Shown in pieces: positions 51,837 through 60,519 of a DNA stretch of 64,000 nt (positions within the stretch are counted from its first letter, which is position 1; each line of letters begins with the position of its first letter). The stretch is taken from assembly GCA_025963645.1 (NCBI GenBank), contig JAOQAI010000008.1, positions 86,159-150,158 on the forward strand. Reading direction: 5' to 3'. The notes below the pieces were generated by a model, which was given only the letters and a program-made list of their open reading frames with translations, was not told the origin of the DNA and did no database searches. This DNA comes from Flaviaestuariibacter sp. Lineage in GTDB: Bacteria > Bacteroidota > Bacteroidia > Chitinophagales > Chitinophagaceae. Made by a program: the position numbers and the translations under genes.

Positions 51837-52451
51837 ATGACCGACGCCATTGAGAATATAGATTTTGCAAAATATGCTGATGGACTGGTACCCGCTGTAG
51901 TACAAGACTATAACACACAGAAGGTGCTGATGCTGGGTTTTATGAACGAAGAAGCATTGCATCATACTGAAGCAACGGGCTTGGTCACTTTTTACAGCCG
52001 CTCTAAAAAAAGACTTTGGACGAAAGGTGAAGAAAGCGGTAACCATCTGCAATTGCGGCAATTGTTGGTAGATTGCGATAAGGACTCTTTGCTCATAAAA
52101 GCGGAACCTACGGGGTCGGTTTGTCATACAGGCGCCGATACTTGCTGGACCGAAAAGAATGTAAAAGAAGATTTCCTTTATTACCTCGAACATATCATAG
52201 AACTCCGTCGCAACGGCACGGATGAAACCTCCTATGTCAAGAATTTATTTGCAAAAGGCATCAATAAGATTGCACAAAAAGTTGGTGAAGAAGCAGTGGA
52301 GTTAGTCATCGAATCAAAGGACGTTAACAGGTCGTTATTTTTGGGAGAAGCAGCCGACCTGCTGTTTCATTATTTGTTATTATTGCAAGCCAAGGATTGT
52401 TCGCTGTCGGATGTTGTTACCTTATTACAGCAACGCCATCAACCGAAATAA
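51837..52451 (+). CDS. hisIE: bifunctional phosphoribosyl-AMP cyclohydrolase / phosphoribosyl-ATP pyrophosphatase
   Basis: A 204-residue fusion for histidine steps 2 and 3. HisI (about 1-110): VLMLGFMNEEALHHTEATG, YSRSKKRLWTKGEESGNHL, DCDKDSLLIKAEPTGSVCHTGADTCW with the zinc Cys residues. HisE (about 118-204): KGINKIAQKVGEEAVELVIE and EAADLLFHYLLLL with the acidic metal-binding residues. The remaining his genes are not in the window, so this one sits apart. A thioredoxin-like gene follows after 2 bp. Confidence 0.95.
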   Translation: MTDAIENIDFAKYADGLVPAVVQDYNTQKVLMLGFMNEEALHHTEATGLVTFYSRSKKRLWTKGEESGNHLQLRQLLVDCDKDSLLIKAEPTGSVCHTGADTCWTEKNVKEDFLYYLEHIIELRRNGTDETSYVKNLFAKGINKIAQKVGEEAVELVIESKDVNRSLFLGEAADLLFHYLLLLQAKDCSLSDVVTLLQQRHQPK

Positions 52452-52453
52452 TT

Positions 52454-53533
52454 ATGAAAACCTTTATCCTCGCCCTGTTCCTTTTTCCTGTCACTCTTTT
52501 TGCACAGCAAGGTTTTGTTATTAAAGGAAACGTTGCTGGTCTGAAAGACAGTGCCCAAGCCTTTTTGGTGACTACCAATGACAACACCATTTTTGCTTCG
52601 GCGCCGATAAGAAAAGGGGTATTCACCCTAACCGGAACCGTAGCCGAACCTACCCTTTACTGGTTGATGATCGGCGATGCGCAAGCGCAACATATCTACC
52701 TTGAAAACAAGGCGATCTCCATTACCGGTTCAAAAGCCGACATCAAGAATTTGAATATTACCGGTTCTACCTCACATACCGATTTTAAAGCGTTCCAGGC
52801 AACGTTTGTCCCCCTAATGAACAAGCTTAGCCAAACAGTTACCAGGATCAATGAATCGGGAGATGAGCGACTAAAACAAACCTTAATGCCGGTCTATGAT
52901 TCCGTTCGCCGGCAAATAAATACGGAAGTTGGCCGCTTTGTTGAAGCCCGTCGTTCTTCCTATATTTCCCCTTTCTTATTGCAGGTTACATCGCAGGTGA
53001 TAGAAGATCCAATCTTGCTGGAACAGCGTTTTAACCTGTTGGACAGTACTATTAAAAAGACGCAGATCGCATCGGGACTAGCGCAATTTATCGCCGAAAG
53101 CAAAATTGGCGCTATTGGCTCGGATGCGATGGATTTTACCCAAGCTGACACGACGGGCACTCCGGTTGCACTTTCATCATTCAAGGGCAAATATGTGTTG
53201 ATTGATTTTTGGGCCAGCTGGTGCCGCCCCTGCCGGATGGAGAATCCCAATGTGGTAAAAGCCTTTAAGAAATTCAGTCCAAAAAACTTCACTATTCTTA
53301 GCGTATCGCTTGATAAACAAAAAGAACCGTGGCTGCAAGCCATCAAAGCAGATGAACTGGCCTGGACCAATGTAAGCGACCTTCAGTTTTGGAATAATTC
53401 CGCTGCGCAATTATATAAGGTCACGGGCATTCCCCAAAATTTCCTCGTGGATCCGGCGGGAAAGATCGTAGGCAAAAACCTGCGCGGCGAAGAATTAGAA
53501 GCCAAGCTTTGTCAGCTTTTAGGTTGCAATTAG
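52454..53533 (+). CDS. TlpA-type thiol-disulfide oxidoreductase with DUF4369 domain
   Basis: A 359-residue exported protein with a signal peptide ending near LFAQ. The N-terminal ~200 residues match the Bacteroidota DUF4369 domain (FVIKGNVAGLKDSAQAFLV), and residues from about 225 are an AhpC/TlpA-like thioredoxin: FWASWCRPCRMENPNVV with the CxxC redox pair, and KVTGIPQNFLVDPAGKI with the cis-Pro. It is probably periplasmic disulfide exchange. The ATG at 52454 precedes the signal peptide and lies 2 bp after hisIE, so the two share a transcript although unrelated in role. Confidence 0.9.
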   Translation: MKTFILALFLFPVTLFAQQGFVIKGNVAGLKDSAQAFLVTTNDNTIFASAPIRKGVFTLTGTVAEPTLYWLMIGDAQAQHIYLENKAISITGSKADIKNLNITGSTSHTDFKAFQATFVPLMNKLSQTVTRINESGDERLKQTLMPVYDSVRRQINTEVGRFVEARRSSYISPFLLQVTSQVIEDPILLEQRFNLLDSTIKKTQIASGLAQFIAESKIGAIGSDAMDFTQADTTGTPVALSSFKGKYVLIDFWASWCRPCRMENPNVVKAFKKFSPKNFTILSVSLDKQKEPWLQAIKADELAWTNVSDLQFWNNSAAQLYKVTGIPQNFLVDPAGKIVGKNLRGEELEAKLCQLLGCN

Positions 53534-53551
53534 TCCTGTATATTTCCTGGG

Positions 53552-53571
53552 AGCCTGTCAAGCGACAGGCT
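53552..53571 (+). terminator. terminator of the TlpA-type gene
   Basis: A perfect 8-bp stem AGCCTGTC/GACAGGCT with a 4-base loop, followed by a short T-rich stretch, 18 bp past the stop. Confidence 0.55.
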
Positions 53572-53642
53572 TTGTTATGCCAGAGCTTTAGTGTGTGGTT
53601 GAGCCATGGTATGCTATTTGTGCCGTTAGGATAAAAAATACT

Positions 53643-54665
53643 ATGAGCAGAGCATCAATATCTAACCGCACCGTTACTGCTACTGAAGAAAGGGAAATTG
53701 GCAAGAACAAATGGATGGTAGCCCCGGGCGTTTGGCGCTTGAAGGATGTGTTTGTCAATGCGTATATCATCCAGAACCCGGAGACCAATAATTGGATACT
53801 GGTGGATGCAGGATTGAAATCTTCGGCAACAAAAATCAAGGAGCTGGCAGCAGAAGCTTTAGGCGATAGTTCAAGCCGGCCTTCCTGCATCGTGTTAACG
53901 CATGGCCATTTCGATCACGTAGGCTCTTTGCAAACTTTGGCAGATGAATGGAATGTGCCTGTTTATTGCCATAAACTCGAAATGCCCTATCTCACGGGGC
54001 GTTCCAAATATCCACCCGCCGATGCAGGTGTGGGCGGTGGCTTAATGACGCTGATGTCCTGGACATTTCCACGCGGCCCCATTAATATGCAGGGAACGAT
54101 TGAAGAATTGCCTATTGACCATACGCTACCCGGAATGGAAGAATGGCAATGGATTCACACCCCAGGTCATTCGCCCGGTCATGTAAGCCTGTATCGCGAA
54201 AGCGACGGTGTGCTAATAGCTGGAGATGCGTTTGTTACTACCGACCAGCAGTCCGTGATCTCGGTATTAAGCCAAAAGAAAGTTTTAAATGGCCCTCCTA
54301 AATACTTTACCATTGATTGGGGCGCAGCAGCGCGGTCCGTCAAAACATTAGCGGCGCTTCAGCCGCAGGTAGTGGCTAGTGGTCACGGACAATCTATGTA
54401 TGGCGCGGATGTGCGGAAGCAATTGAACAAGCTCACCAAAGAATTTTGGGACCTGGCTATGCCGGAAGATGGCCGGTATGTGCATGAGCCTGCACTAGCG
54501 AATGAAGATGGCATCACGTACACCCCGCCTGCTCGTCCGAATTATTCGCTGATGGCAACCATTGGTTTATCCGCATTTGCCATTGCACTGGCGATCTACC
54601 ACAGAAAGAAAAAGAAATCTGAAGCCGAAAAATGGATAGCGCATATTAAAAAAGGTTTCAATTGA
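53643..54665 (+). CDS. MBL-fold metallo-hydrolase with C-terminal membrane anchor
   Basis: A 340-residue metallo-beta-lactamase-fold protein. VLTHGHFDHVG gives H87, H89, D91 and H92; further ligands are in HTPGHSPGHVSLY and IAGDAFVTT, and VASGHGQSM follows. Glyoxalase-II-like or quorum-quenching roles are possible; the substrate is unknown. Residues about 302-322 (LMATIGLSAFAIALAIY) form one membrane helix followed by KKKKSE, so the catalytic domain is probably held at the membrane by a tail anchor, uncommon in the family. The ATG at 53643 was chosen; an upstream start adds nothing domain-like. Confidence 0.85.
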   Translation: MSRASISNRTVTATEEREIGKNKWMVAPGVWRLKDVFVNAYIIQNPETNNWILVDAGLKSSATKIKELAAEALGDSSSRPSCIVLTHGHFDHVGSLQTLADEWNVPVYCHKLEMPYLTGRSKYPPADAGVGGGLMTLMSWTFPRGPINMQGTIEELPIDHTLPGMEEWQWIHTPGHSPGHVSLYRESDGVLIAGDAFVTTDQQSVISVLSQKKVLNGPPKYFTIDWGAAARSVKTLAALQPQVVASGHGQSMYGADVRKQLNKLTKEFWDLAMPEDGRYVHEPALANEDGITYTPPARPNYSLMATIGLSAFAIALAIYHRKKKKSEAEKWIAHIKKGFN

Positions 54666-54689
54666 CACCCTTTTTAATGATATATCCTT

Positions 54690-55406
54690 TTATTGCAGCT
54701 GCCGTTTATATAGCTGTATCACATTTTCAAATCCAAGGTAAAGCGCATCGCAGATGATAGCATGACCAATACTTACTTCATCCAGTTGCGGAATGGATTG
54801 CTTAAAATATTTAAGATTATGCATATCCAGGTCGTGGCCGGCATTTAAGCCTAGTCCCAACGAAACAGCCCTTGCAGCCGCGGCTACATAAGGTGAAACC
54901 GCCGCCTCTTTACTTTCATGAAAATGTTTAGCGTATGACTCGGTATATAGTTCTATGCGATCCGTGCCTGTCTCTGCGGCGCCTTCTATCATTTCAATAA
55001 CTGGATCAACGAAAATGGAAACCCGGATACCTGCTGACTGGAACGTTCCAATCATTTCCTTTAGAAAATCTTTATGCTTAATGGTATCCCATCCATGATC
55101 GGAAGTAAGTTGCCCTAACTCGTCAGGAACCAGTGTCACCTGGTGCGGAGCCGTTTCCAGGACCAGGTCTATAAATTTTTGTTCGCGACAATTGCCTTCA
55201 ATATTAAATTCGGTTGTGATGATGGGTTTGATGTTCCGCACATCTGCATAACAGATATGGCGTTCATCGGGACGTGGGTGAACAGTGATGCCATCTGCAC
55301 CAAACCGTTGGGCGGCAATCGCGGCCTTTACTACATCCGGGTTATTGCCACCGCGGCTATTGCGCAATGTGGCTATCTTATTTATATTGACAGAGAGTTT
55401 TGTCAT
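54690..55406 (-). CDS. pdxJ: pyridoxine 5'-phosphate synthase
   Basis: A 238-residue TIM-barrel enzyme making pyridoxine 5'-phosphate from 1-deoxyxylulose 5-phosphate and 3-amino-2-oxopropyl phosphate. Motifs: LSVNINKIATLRNSRGGNNPDVV, GADGITVHPRPDERHI, FNIEGN, VTLVPDE, VSIFVDPV, DRIELYTE and GLNAGHDLDMHNL. It is complete and of family length. Divergence from the next gene leaves about 55 bp. PdxA is not in the window. Confidence 0.96.
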   Translation of the reverse strand: MTKLSVNINKIATLRNSRGGNNPDVVKAAIAAQRFGADGITVHPRPDERHICYADVRNIKPIITTEFNIEGNCREQKFIDLVLETAPHQVTLVPDELGQLTSDHGWDTIKHKDFLKEMIGTFQSAGIRVSIFVDPVIEMIEGAAETGTDRIELYTESYAKHFHESKEAAVSPYVAAAARAVSLGLGLNAGHDLDMHNLKYFKQSIPQLDEVSIGHAIICDALYLGFENVIQLYKRQLQ

Positions 55407-55461
55407 AGAATGAGTTCAAATGCGAAATTATTGCATTAAGGCTTGGGGGAATTCTTTAAAA

Positions 55462-56250
55462 CTACAATTCTTTCCATGTGTGATCAGCCAGTAATTGCAC
55501 AGCAGCAACAAACTTTTTGAAAGGCATGGAAGCGCCCCATTCTTTCGGAGAAATAAGTGATATCATGTGGCTCTCATCCGCTTTCTCGTAGAGATAATAC
55601 ACCTGCCCGATCTCCGGTTTAAAGGAAAGCCTGGCGCCATAAATAAGCATGGACAATTCTTTGCGCTTATGAATTTCCTGCGCTTGAATCGCCAGCAACT
55701 CTATCTGTTTACGGATCTGATCAAGCTGCATATTGGTCTGCTCTTCCATTGCTGTCAAAGCCTTGTGACGAATAATGCCTTCTTCTGTAGCTTTTATCAC
55801 TGCCCCGGAAACGGAGGTAGAATAAGGCATCACGCTCATCTGGCGATGATAAAATTCAGAATTCGTGTAGGCCGTCCCATCATCTCTAAACCCTTGCTGA
55901 CTTAGTTTTAAATAACCATTGGGCTGCAATTCATGTATCACATGCATAATCACTTGCCCACCACGATAAAAGTGCAGTTCAAACGAGAGTGCATCCGTGA
56001 AGGCAACCTGCACACTATCCGCAAAAGACCTGTCAGGGAATGGATTTGTTTCTCCATCCGCTAAAACTGCATAGGAAGAGGCAAAAGCTTCATTTTTCAG
56101 GCTCACCCAGCTATGGCTAATACTGAGTTCCTTTTTGTTCTCGGTCGCTTCGATCTTGTAAATACCACTTTTGGGCCGGCTCCCCACCTCGTAAATGCCT
56201 TTCTCCGGGAACAACTGCCAACTGCCTAAAAAATTATATGCCTGAACCAT
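55462..56250 (-). CDS. DUF2452 family protein
   Basis: A 262-residue protein. The C-terminal ~100 residues (QIRKQIELLAIQAQEI; YYLYEKADESHMISLISPKEWG; MPFKKFVAAVQLLADHTW) match DUF2452 closely. The N-terminal ~130 residues are a beta-rich, lipocalin-like domain (FLGSWQLFPEKGIYEVG) joined by a helical linker. The ATG at 56250 was chosen because it starts the folded region. No signal peptide. Function is unknown. Confidence 0.8.
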   Translation of the reverse strand: MVQAYNFLGSWQLFPEKGIYEVGSRPKSGIYKIEATENKKELSISHSWVSLKNEAFASSYAVLADGETNPFPDRSFADSVQVAFTDALSFELHFYRGGQVIMHVIHELQPNGYLKLSQQGFRDDGTAYTNSEFYHRQMSVMPYSTSVSGAVIKATEEGIIRHKALTAMEEQTNMQLDQIRKQIELLAIQAQEIHKRKELSMLIYGARLSFKPEIGQVYYLYEKADESHMISLISPKEWGASMPFKKFVAAVQLLADHTWKEL

Positions 56251-56393
56251 ATTGCTGCAAAATTGGGTCTTTGTAAACAAACAGGAGAAGCTAATGTTTA
56301 CCAGCACTGTCCAATAAGGAGATTAGTTACCATTCAATATTCACCATTACCTTCGCAGCGCAAAATATTTTCTTATCCATAAATCATTAATCA

Positions 56394-57323
56394 ATGAAGA
56401 TTACGGTGGTAGGTGCAGGCGCGGTCGGCGCAACAGTCGCTGACAATATTGCCCGCAAAGAACTCTGCGAGGAACTGGTATTGCTTGACATCAAAGAAGG
56501 CTTGGCCGAAGGAAAAGCCCTGGACATGATGCAAACAGCGGCCTTGCTTGGCTTTGACACTAAAATTGTTGGCAGCACCAACGATTATAGCAAAACAGCG
56601 GGTTCTTCTGTAGTGGTCATTACATCCGGCATTCCACGCAAGCCCGGCATGACCCGTGAAGAGTTGATCGGCACTAATGCGGCTATTGTAAAAGGTGTTA
56701 CACAAAATATCCTGCAGCATTCACCGGAGGCTATCATCATTGTAATCTCCAATCCGATGGATACGATGACCATGCTCGCATTACAGTCCAGCGGTATCCC
56801 TAAGAACCGTATCATCGGCATGGGTGGTATTTTGGACAGCGCCCGTTTCAAATGCTATTTAAGCCAGGCGCTGAATTGTTCACCAAACGATCTGAACGCG
56901 GTTGTGATCGGCGGTCATGGCGACACGACTATGATCCCGCTGATCCGCTATGCCACCTGGAATAGCTCACCGGTTAGCAACTTCCTGAGTGAAGAGCAAC
57001 AACAAAAAATTGTAGCCGATACAATGGTTGGAGGCGCTACCCTTACTAAACTGATCGGCACTTCGGCCTGGTACGCACCGGGTGCTGCCGGCGCTGCGTT
57101 GGTAGAAAGCATTGTGCGGGATGAAAAGCGCCTGTTTGCTTGCTGCGTTTCTTTGGAAGGCGAATACGGACAGAATGATATTTGCCTGGGCGTTCCGGTT
57201 ACCATCGGCAAGAATGGTTGGGAGCAGATCGTTGACTATAAATTGAATGAAGAAGAACAAGGGCTGTTCAACAAAAGCGCGGACGCCGTTCGCAGCATGA
57301 ACGATGTTTTGAAAACGCTTTAG
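56394..57323 (+). CDS. mdh: malate dehydrogenase
   Basis: A 309-residue LDH/MDH-superfamily enzyme of the LDH-like MDH group. GAGAVGA (7-13) and D32 bind NAD. R82 and R88 in SGIPRKPGMTREE, R151 and the catalytic H175 in GGHGDTTM are the substrate residues; Arg at 82 (Gln in lactate dehydrogenases) favours malate/oxaloacetate. It is a TCA-cycle enzyme. The frame and length are normal. A 13-bp-stem bidirectional terminator separates it from the convergent protease. Confidence 0.94.
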   Translation: MKITVVGAGAVGATVADNIARKELCEELVLLDIKEGLAEGKALDMMQTAALLGFDTKIVGSTNDYSKTAGSSVVVITSGIPRKPGMTREELIGTNAAIVKGVTQNILQHSPEAIIIVISNPMDTMTMLALQSSGIPKNRIIGMGGILDSARFKCYLSQALNCSPNDLNAVVIGGHGDTTMIPLIRYATWNSSPVSNFLSEEQQQKIVADTMVGGATLTKLIGTSAWYAPGAAGAALVESIVRDEKRLFACCVSLEGEYGQNDICLGVPVTIGKNGWEQIVDYKLNEEEQGLFNKSADAVRSMNDVLKTL

Positions 57324-57341
57324 CATTATATAAGAAACAAT

Positions 57342-57372
57342 AAAAAAGCGAAGCTCCCTGCTTCGCTTTTTT
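57342..57372. terminator. bidirectional terminator between mdh and the S8 protease
   Basis: A perfect 13-bp stem (six A then GCGAAGC; GCTTCGC then six T) with a 5-base loop. The A/T tracts suit both strands; it is 18 bp past mdh. Confidence 0.85.
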
Positions 57373-57374
57373 AT

Positions 57375-59951
57375 TTAGTAGATCACTAACTTTTCACTTC
57401 CGATTGTACCCCTTTCGCTTATGATGCGGACCACATAAATCCCTTTGGCTAAACCGTTTGAAGGAATGACATTGGTTATATCCCGTAACTGGGTTGTTCG
57501 TAACAAGCGACCTGACATATCCAGGATCTGCACGGTATATCGTCTCGCTTCCCGGCTTAAAAAATTGACCGGCTTGTTTTGTGCAACAGGGTTTGGATAA
57601 ACAATAACAGGCAATTTGGGATAATAGTAAACGGGAACCACCTCGCTGGTGATCACACTTCCATTCGCCAACTTTATCTGCAACCGGTAATAGTTGATGC
57701 CCTTTTGCAGCCCACTATCGTCAAATGTGAAATCAAGATTGGATGGGGCATTGATGGTCTTAATAGTTTGATATGTGCCCCCGATTTTCCGCTGAAATGC
57801 AATAGCAGCCACATTGTAAAGGCTTCCGATGGTTGCAGTAAGTGTTACTCTATCCTCTTCTTGCAACTGCACATAAAAGCTTTTGAAATAACACTCCACA
57901 CCCTGTGCATCGTATTTAACCGTAAAACTCCGTAAACCGTTTTTGCCGTTTATTACCGGCGCCACTGCATAATACAGCGATGGGTGTTGGGCTTTACTTA
58001 AGATCACAAATGTATCGGCGACTGTGGCTATAGGTGCCAGGTATCGATTTCCGAGTTCATACACTTGGTAGCTACTTACAGTTTGTGCACTCCAGTGTAC
58101 TAAGAAAGAATCCGGACAATTAAATCCAACCAAAACTTCTGGTGCGTTACTAATAATGAAACTCTCAGATAGCTTATCAGGCGTCGAACTGAATTTCATT
58201 CGCAACCTGGCAGTGGCAAAAGTTAGGGGCGCTATCCATTTAAAATAGTGCTGACGAAGGTCTATGGATGATGCGATAGTCTGCCAGTTGATGCCATCGG
58301 TAGAATATTCAAGCTGCCCGTTTCCTGCAATATTTGTTTCCCACCGGATGACATTAGATTTACCTCCGATAATCGCGTCATCAGATATTGGGAACGTCCA
58401 TAAAAAGTGATTTATCGTATCGAATTGGTAAACTACAGCAAACGCCTGACTGCTATTGGTTACCCTCGTGCCTTTTATATCAATAGTATAAGATCCAGAT
58501 ACTGGATTGTCAAGCGTTATTTGCTCGATATTATTCAACGTATCTACTTTGCGTTGGGCAGGCTGCAATAAAGCAGTAGTAGTTGGCTGCGGATTTAATA
58601 CCCAGGGCAACCAAATTGTATTACTGGATGGATGGTTTACCGTGATATCTAAATTATTGATCAATGCCTTTAGGCTATGGGCAGGTGCTGCTGGGTCTGT
58701 CCAAACCAATGTGAGTTTTACCTGTTTTATACCCGGTGGAATGGCTAACGGGAAAGAAGATGTTTGCCCATTGGAAACGGCGCCTTCTATAATTCGGTTT
58801 TGCATTACTGTTTGTAAGGCAGCGTGTGCATTGAGGCTACCAAATCCGGATGAATAATCCACATTCGGGTTTCCTATATCGTCGGCACTGTTGATTAATA
58901 CTGCCTTAACTGTTGCAGATTTAGGAAAAGCTGCATGAAAGGATTTGTAAGCTTCCTGCACCAATGCAGCTGTGCCCGATGCCAAGGCCGCCGCACCCGA
59001 ACTTCCATCTTCACCAAATGCCACCAGCTCAGGCTTTACCCTTCCATCATGTGCCGGGCCTTTTGAGCTAAGAGGTGCCACAACATAAAAGGAATCCGTG
59101 GCGCCAACCACCAGGTTGTTTTTAGCCATTTTGAAATTACCGGTAAGATTGGCAAATCCCCCTATGCCACTATACACACCGCTTGTTGCAGCAGCTGTTC
59201 CGGAATTACCGCTGGAGAATACATGCAATAGTGCCGGATTATTAACAGCACTGGCATCATAAGCCGAGGCTTCTGCTCCATAATAACTTTCGATCACCGT
59301 ACCGTATGAATGATTCTGCGTAGAAACTTTATAACGCTGATAAATAGAGTCTGGCTGTGGAATGAGAGAGGTAAAGTTGGCGGAAGTTAGTATAGCTCCC
59401 GGTGCCGCCCCTTGTGCAAAAGGTGAGGTGTTACCTGCACCGCCAATAATAGTGGCCATTACAGAAGCATGCGTTGTTGAAACAGAAGAGGCTTGGCCTG
59501 AGTTGATCGCACGATTCTTATAATCAATATCGGCACTATCAAATTTTTGTTCCTTTATCGATACAACGATGCTATCTCCCCTAATACCTGAAAACTGGCG
59601 ATGAGCGAGATTGATCTTATTGGTGCTGATATCTAAATTGCCTGTTGTCAGTTCCTCGCGGGCAATTTTTTGTAAGTCTGCAAAAAGTATCCCCGTATCC
59701 AATAAAAAGCCGGTGATGTCTTTTAGGCTTATCCGTATCGTATAAATGCTGGCAGCAGGATACGACTCAATGATCCGGGCCTTATTCATTTGCCTTGACA
59801 CATCGCCTTGCACAATAACCGTCAGGCTATCAATGGCTGTCGCATTTTTTATCTTATTGGCAAGCGAAGGTGTCATCTTTTTTTCAGCCGATGACTGCGC
59901 TTTTAGAGATAAGGGAAGCAACCCCAGCAGGAGCAGATAAATTGTTTTCAC
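57375..59951 (-). CDS. secreted S8 (subtilisin-like) protease with type IX sorting domain
   Basis: An 858-residue secreted protein with a signal peptide ending near SLKAQ. The S8 catalytic region has KFDSADIDYKNR with the Asp, STTHASVMATIIGGAGN with the His, and DGSSGAAALASGTAALVQ with the nucleophile Ser, where most subtilases have GTSMAAP. Fibronectin-like and beta-rich domains follow, and the last ~75 residues (VYPNPVAQNKPVNF to GSEKLVIY) form a Por/T9SS C-terminal sorting signal. Secretion across the outer membrane by T9SS is predicted. Protein substrates are unknown. Confidence 0.9.
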   Translation of the reverse strand: MKTIYLLLLGLLPLSLKAQSSAEKKMTPSLANKIKNATAIDSLTVIVQGDVSRQMNKARIIESYPAASIYTIRISLKDITGFLLDTGILFADLQKIAREELTTGNLDISTNKINLAHRQFSGIRGDSIVVSIKEQKFDSADIDYKNRAINSGQASSVSTTHASVMATIIGGAGNTSPFAQGAAPGAILTSANFTSLIPQPDSIYQRYKVSTQNHSYGTVIESYYGAEASAYDASAVNNPALLHVFSSGNSGTAAATSGVYSGIGGFANLTGNFKMAKNNLVVGATDSFYVVAPLSSKGPAHDGRVKPELVAFGEDGSSGAAALASGTAALVQEAYKSFHAAFPKSATVKAVLINSADDIGNPNVDYSSGFGSLNAHAALQTVMQNRIIEGAVSNGQTSSFPLAIPPGIKQVKLTLVWTDPAAPAHSLKALINNLDITVNHPSSNTIWLPWVLNPQPTTTALLQPAQRKVDTLNNIEQITLDNPVSGSYTIDIKGTRVTNSSQAFAVVYQFDTINHFLWTFPISDDAIIGGKSNVIRWETNIAGNGQLEYSTDGINWQTIASSIDLRQHYFKWIAPLTFATARLRMKFSSTPDKLSESFIISNAPEVLVGFNCPDSFLVHWSAQTVSSYQVYELGNRYLAPIATVADTFVILSKAQHPSLYYAVAPVINGKNGLRSFTVKYDAQGVECYFKSFYVQLQEEDRVTLTATIGSLYNVAAIAFQRKIGGTYQTIKTINAPSNLDFTFDDSGLQKGINYYRLQIKLANGSVITSEVVPVYYYPKLPVIVYPNPVAQNKPVNFLSREARRYTVQILDMSGRLLRTTQLRDITNVIPSNGLAKGIYVVRIISERGTIGSEKLVIY

Positions 59952-60124
59952 AGAGCAGCAAATTAAGAATAAGTTCTCTTTTAGAACTTCAGAATAAAAG
60001 ACTAAGCATATATACCTAAATTTCTTAAAGGGTTAAACGCAAATACAACATTGTTGCAATAATACTCATAAGAAAATGTTAATAAATAATTAGATTAGTT
60101 TTCACTTTTAACATTAAAACACAC

Positions 60125-60271
60125 ATGAAAAGAATTTTCGCTCCCTTCGCAATTGTGTGCCTGTCTGTTATGACATTTGCTTCCTGTAAGAAAGACATCA
60201 AAGAAACCGATGTAAGCACCGAAACATTAAACCAGATCAGAAGCTTAGGATTTAGCACTGATGTCTATTAA
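60125..60271 (+). CDS. 48-aa mini-lipoprotein resembling the M57 protease leader
   Basis: A 48-residue lipoprotein: signal peptide with lipobox FASC (C21), then CKKDIKETDVSTETLNQIRSLGFSTDVY. The mature 28 residues match the start of the neighbouring M57 protease (CKKDIKESDPDQLSQSELAEIKAAGF) and stop where the protease domain would begin. The upstream regions are also alike (AAAACACACATG before both ATGs). A strong terminator 20 bp downstream makes it a separate unit. It is either a degenerate duplicate or a real small partner protein. Confidence 0.65.
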   Translation: MKRIFAPFAIVCLSVMTFASCKKDIKETDVSTETLNQIRSLGFSTDVY

Positions 60272-60291
60272 AAGAAACCACGCACTAAAAT

Positions 60292-60320
60292 AAAAGCCGC
60301 TGAAAGTTTCAGCGGCTTTT
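60292..60320 (+). terminator. terminator of the mini-lipoprotein gene
   Basis: A perfect 12-bp stem (AAAAGCCGCTGA with TCAGCGGCTTTT) and a 5-base loop, followed by ATTTTAAT. Confidence 0.85.
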
Positions 60321-60415
60321 ATTTTAATCTATAATGATGTTGATTATCAGTAAAATTACTATGGCTGAGCGTATTTTTCCTAAGTACTTATGCTCAAATT
60401 TTTACATGCTTAAAC

Positions 60416-60447
60416 TTGAGTGCAGCATCGTTGCATAAATACATTTG
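60416..60447 (+). promoter_or_regulatory. -33/-7 promoter of the M57 protease gene
   Basis: TTG at 60416-60418 and TACATTTG at 60440-60447 with 21 bp between, a good match to the Bacteroidota consensus. The leader would be about 70 bases. Confidence 0.6.
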
Positions 60448-60519
60448 TTAACCTCTTTTAACATGTCCTAAATTCAGCATTCAACAATTTTTTACACCCT
60501 CATTCATCAAAACACACAC

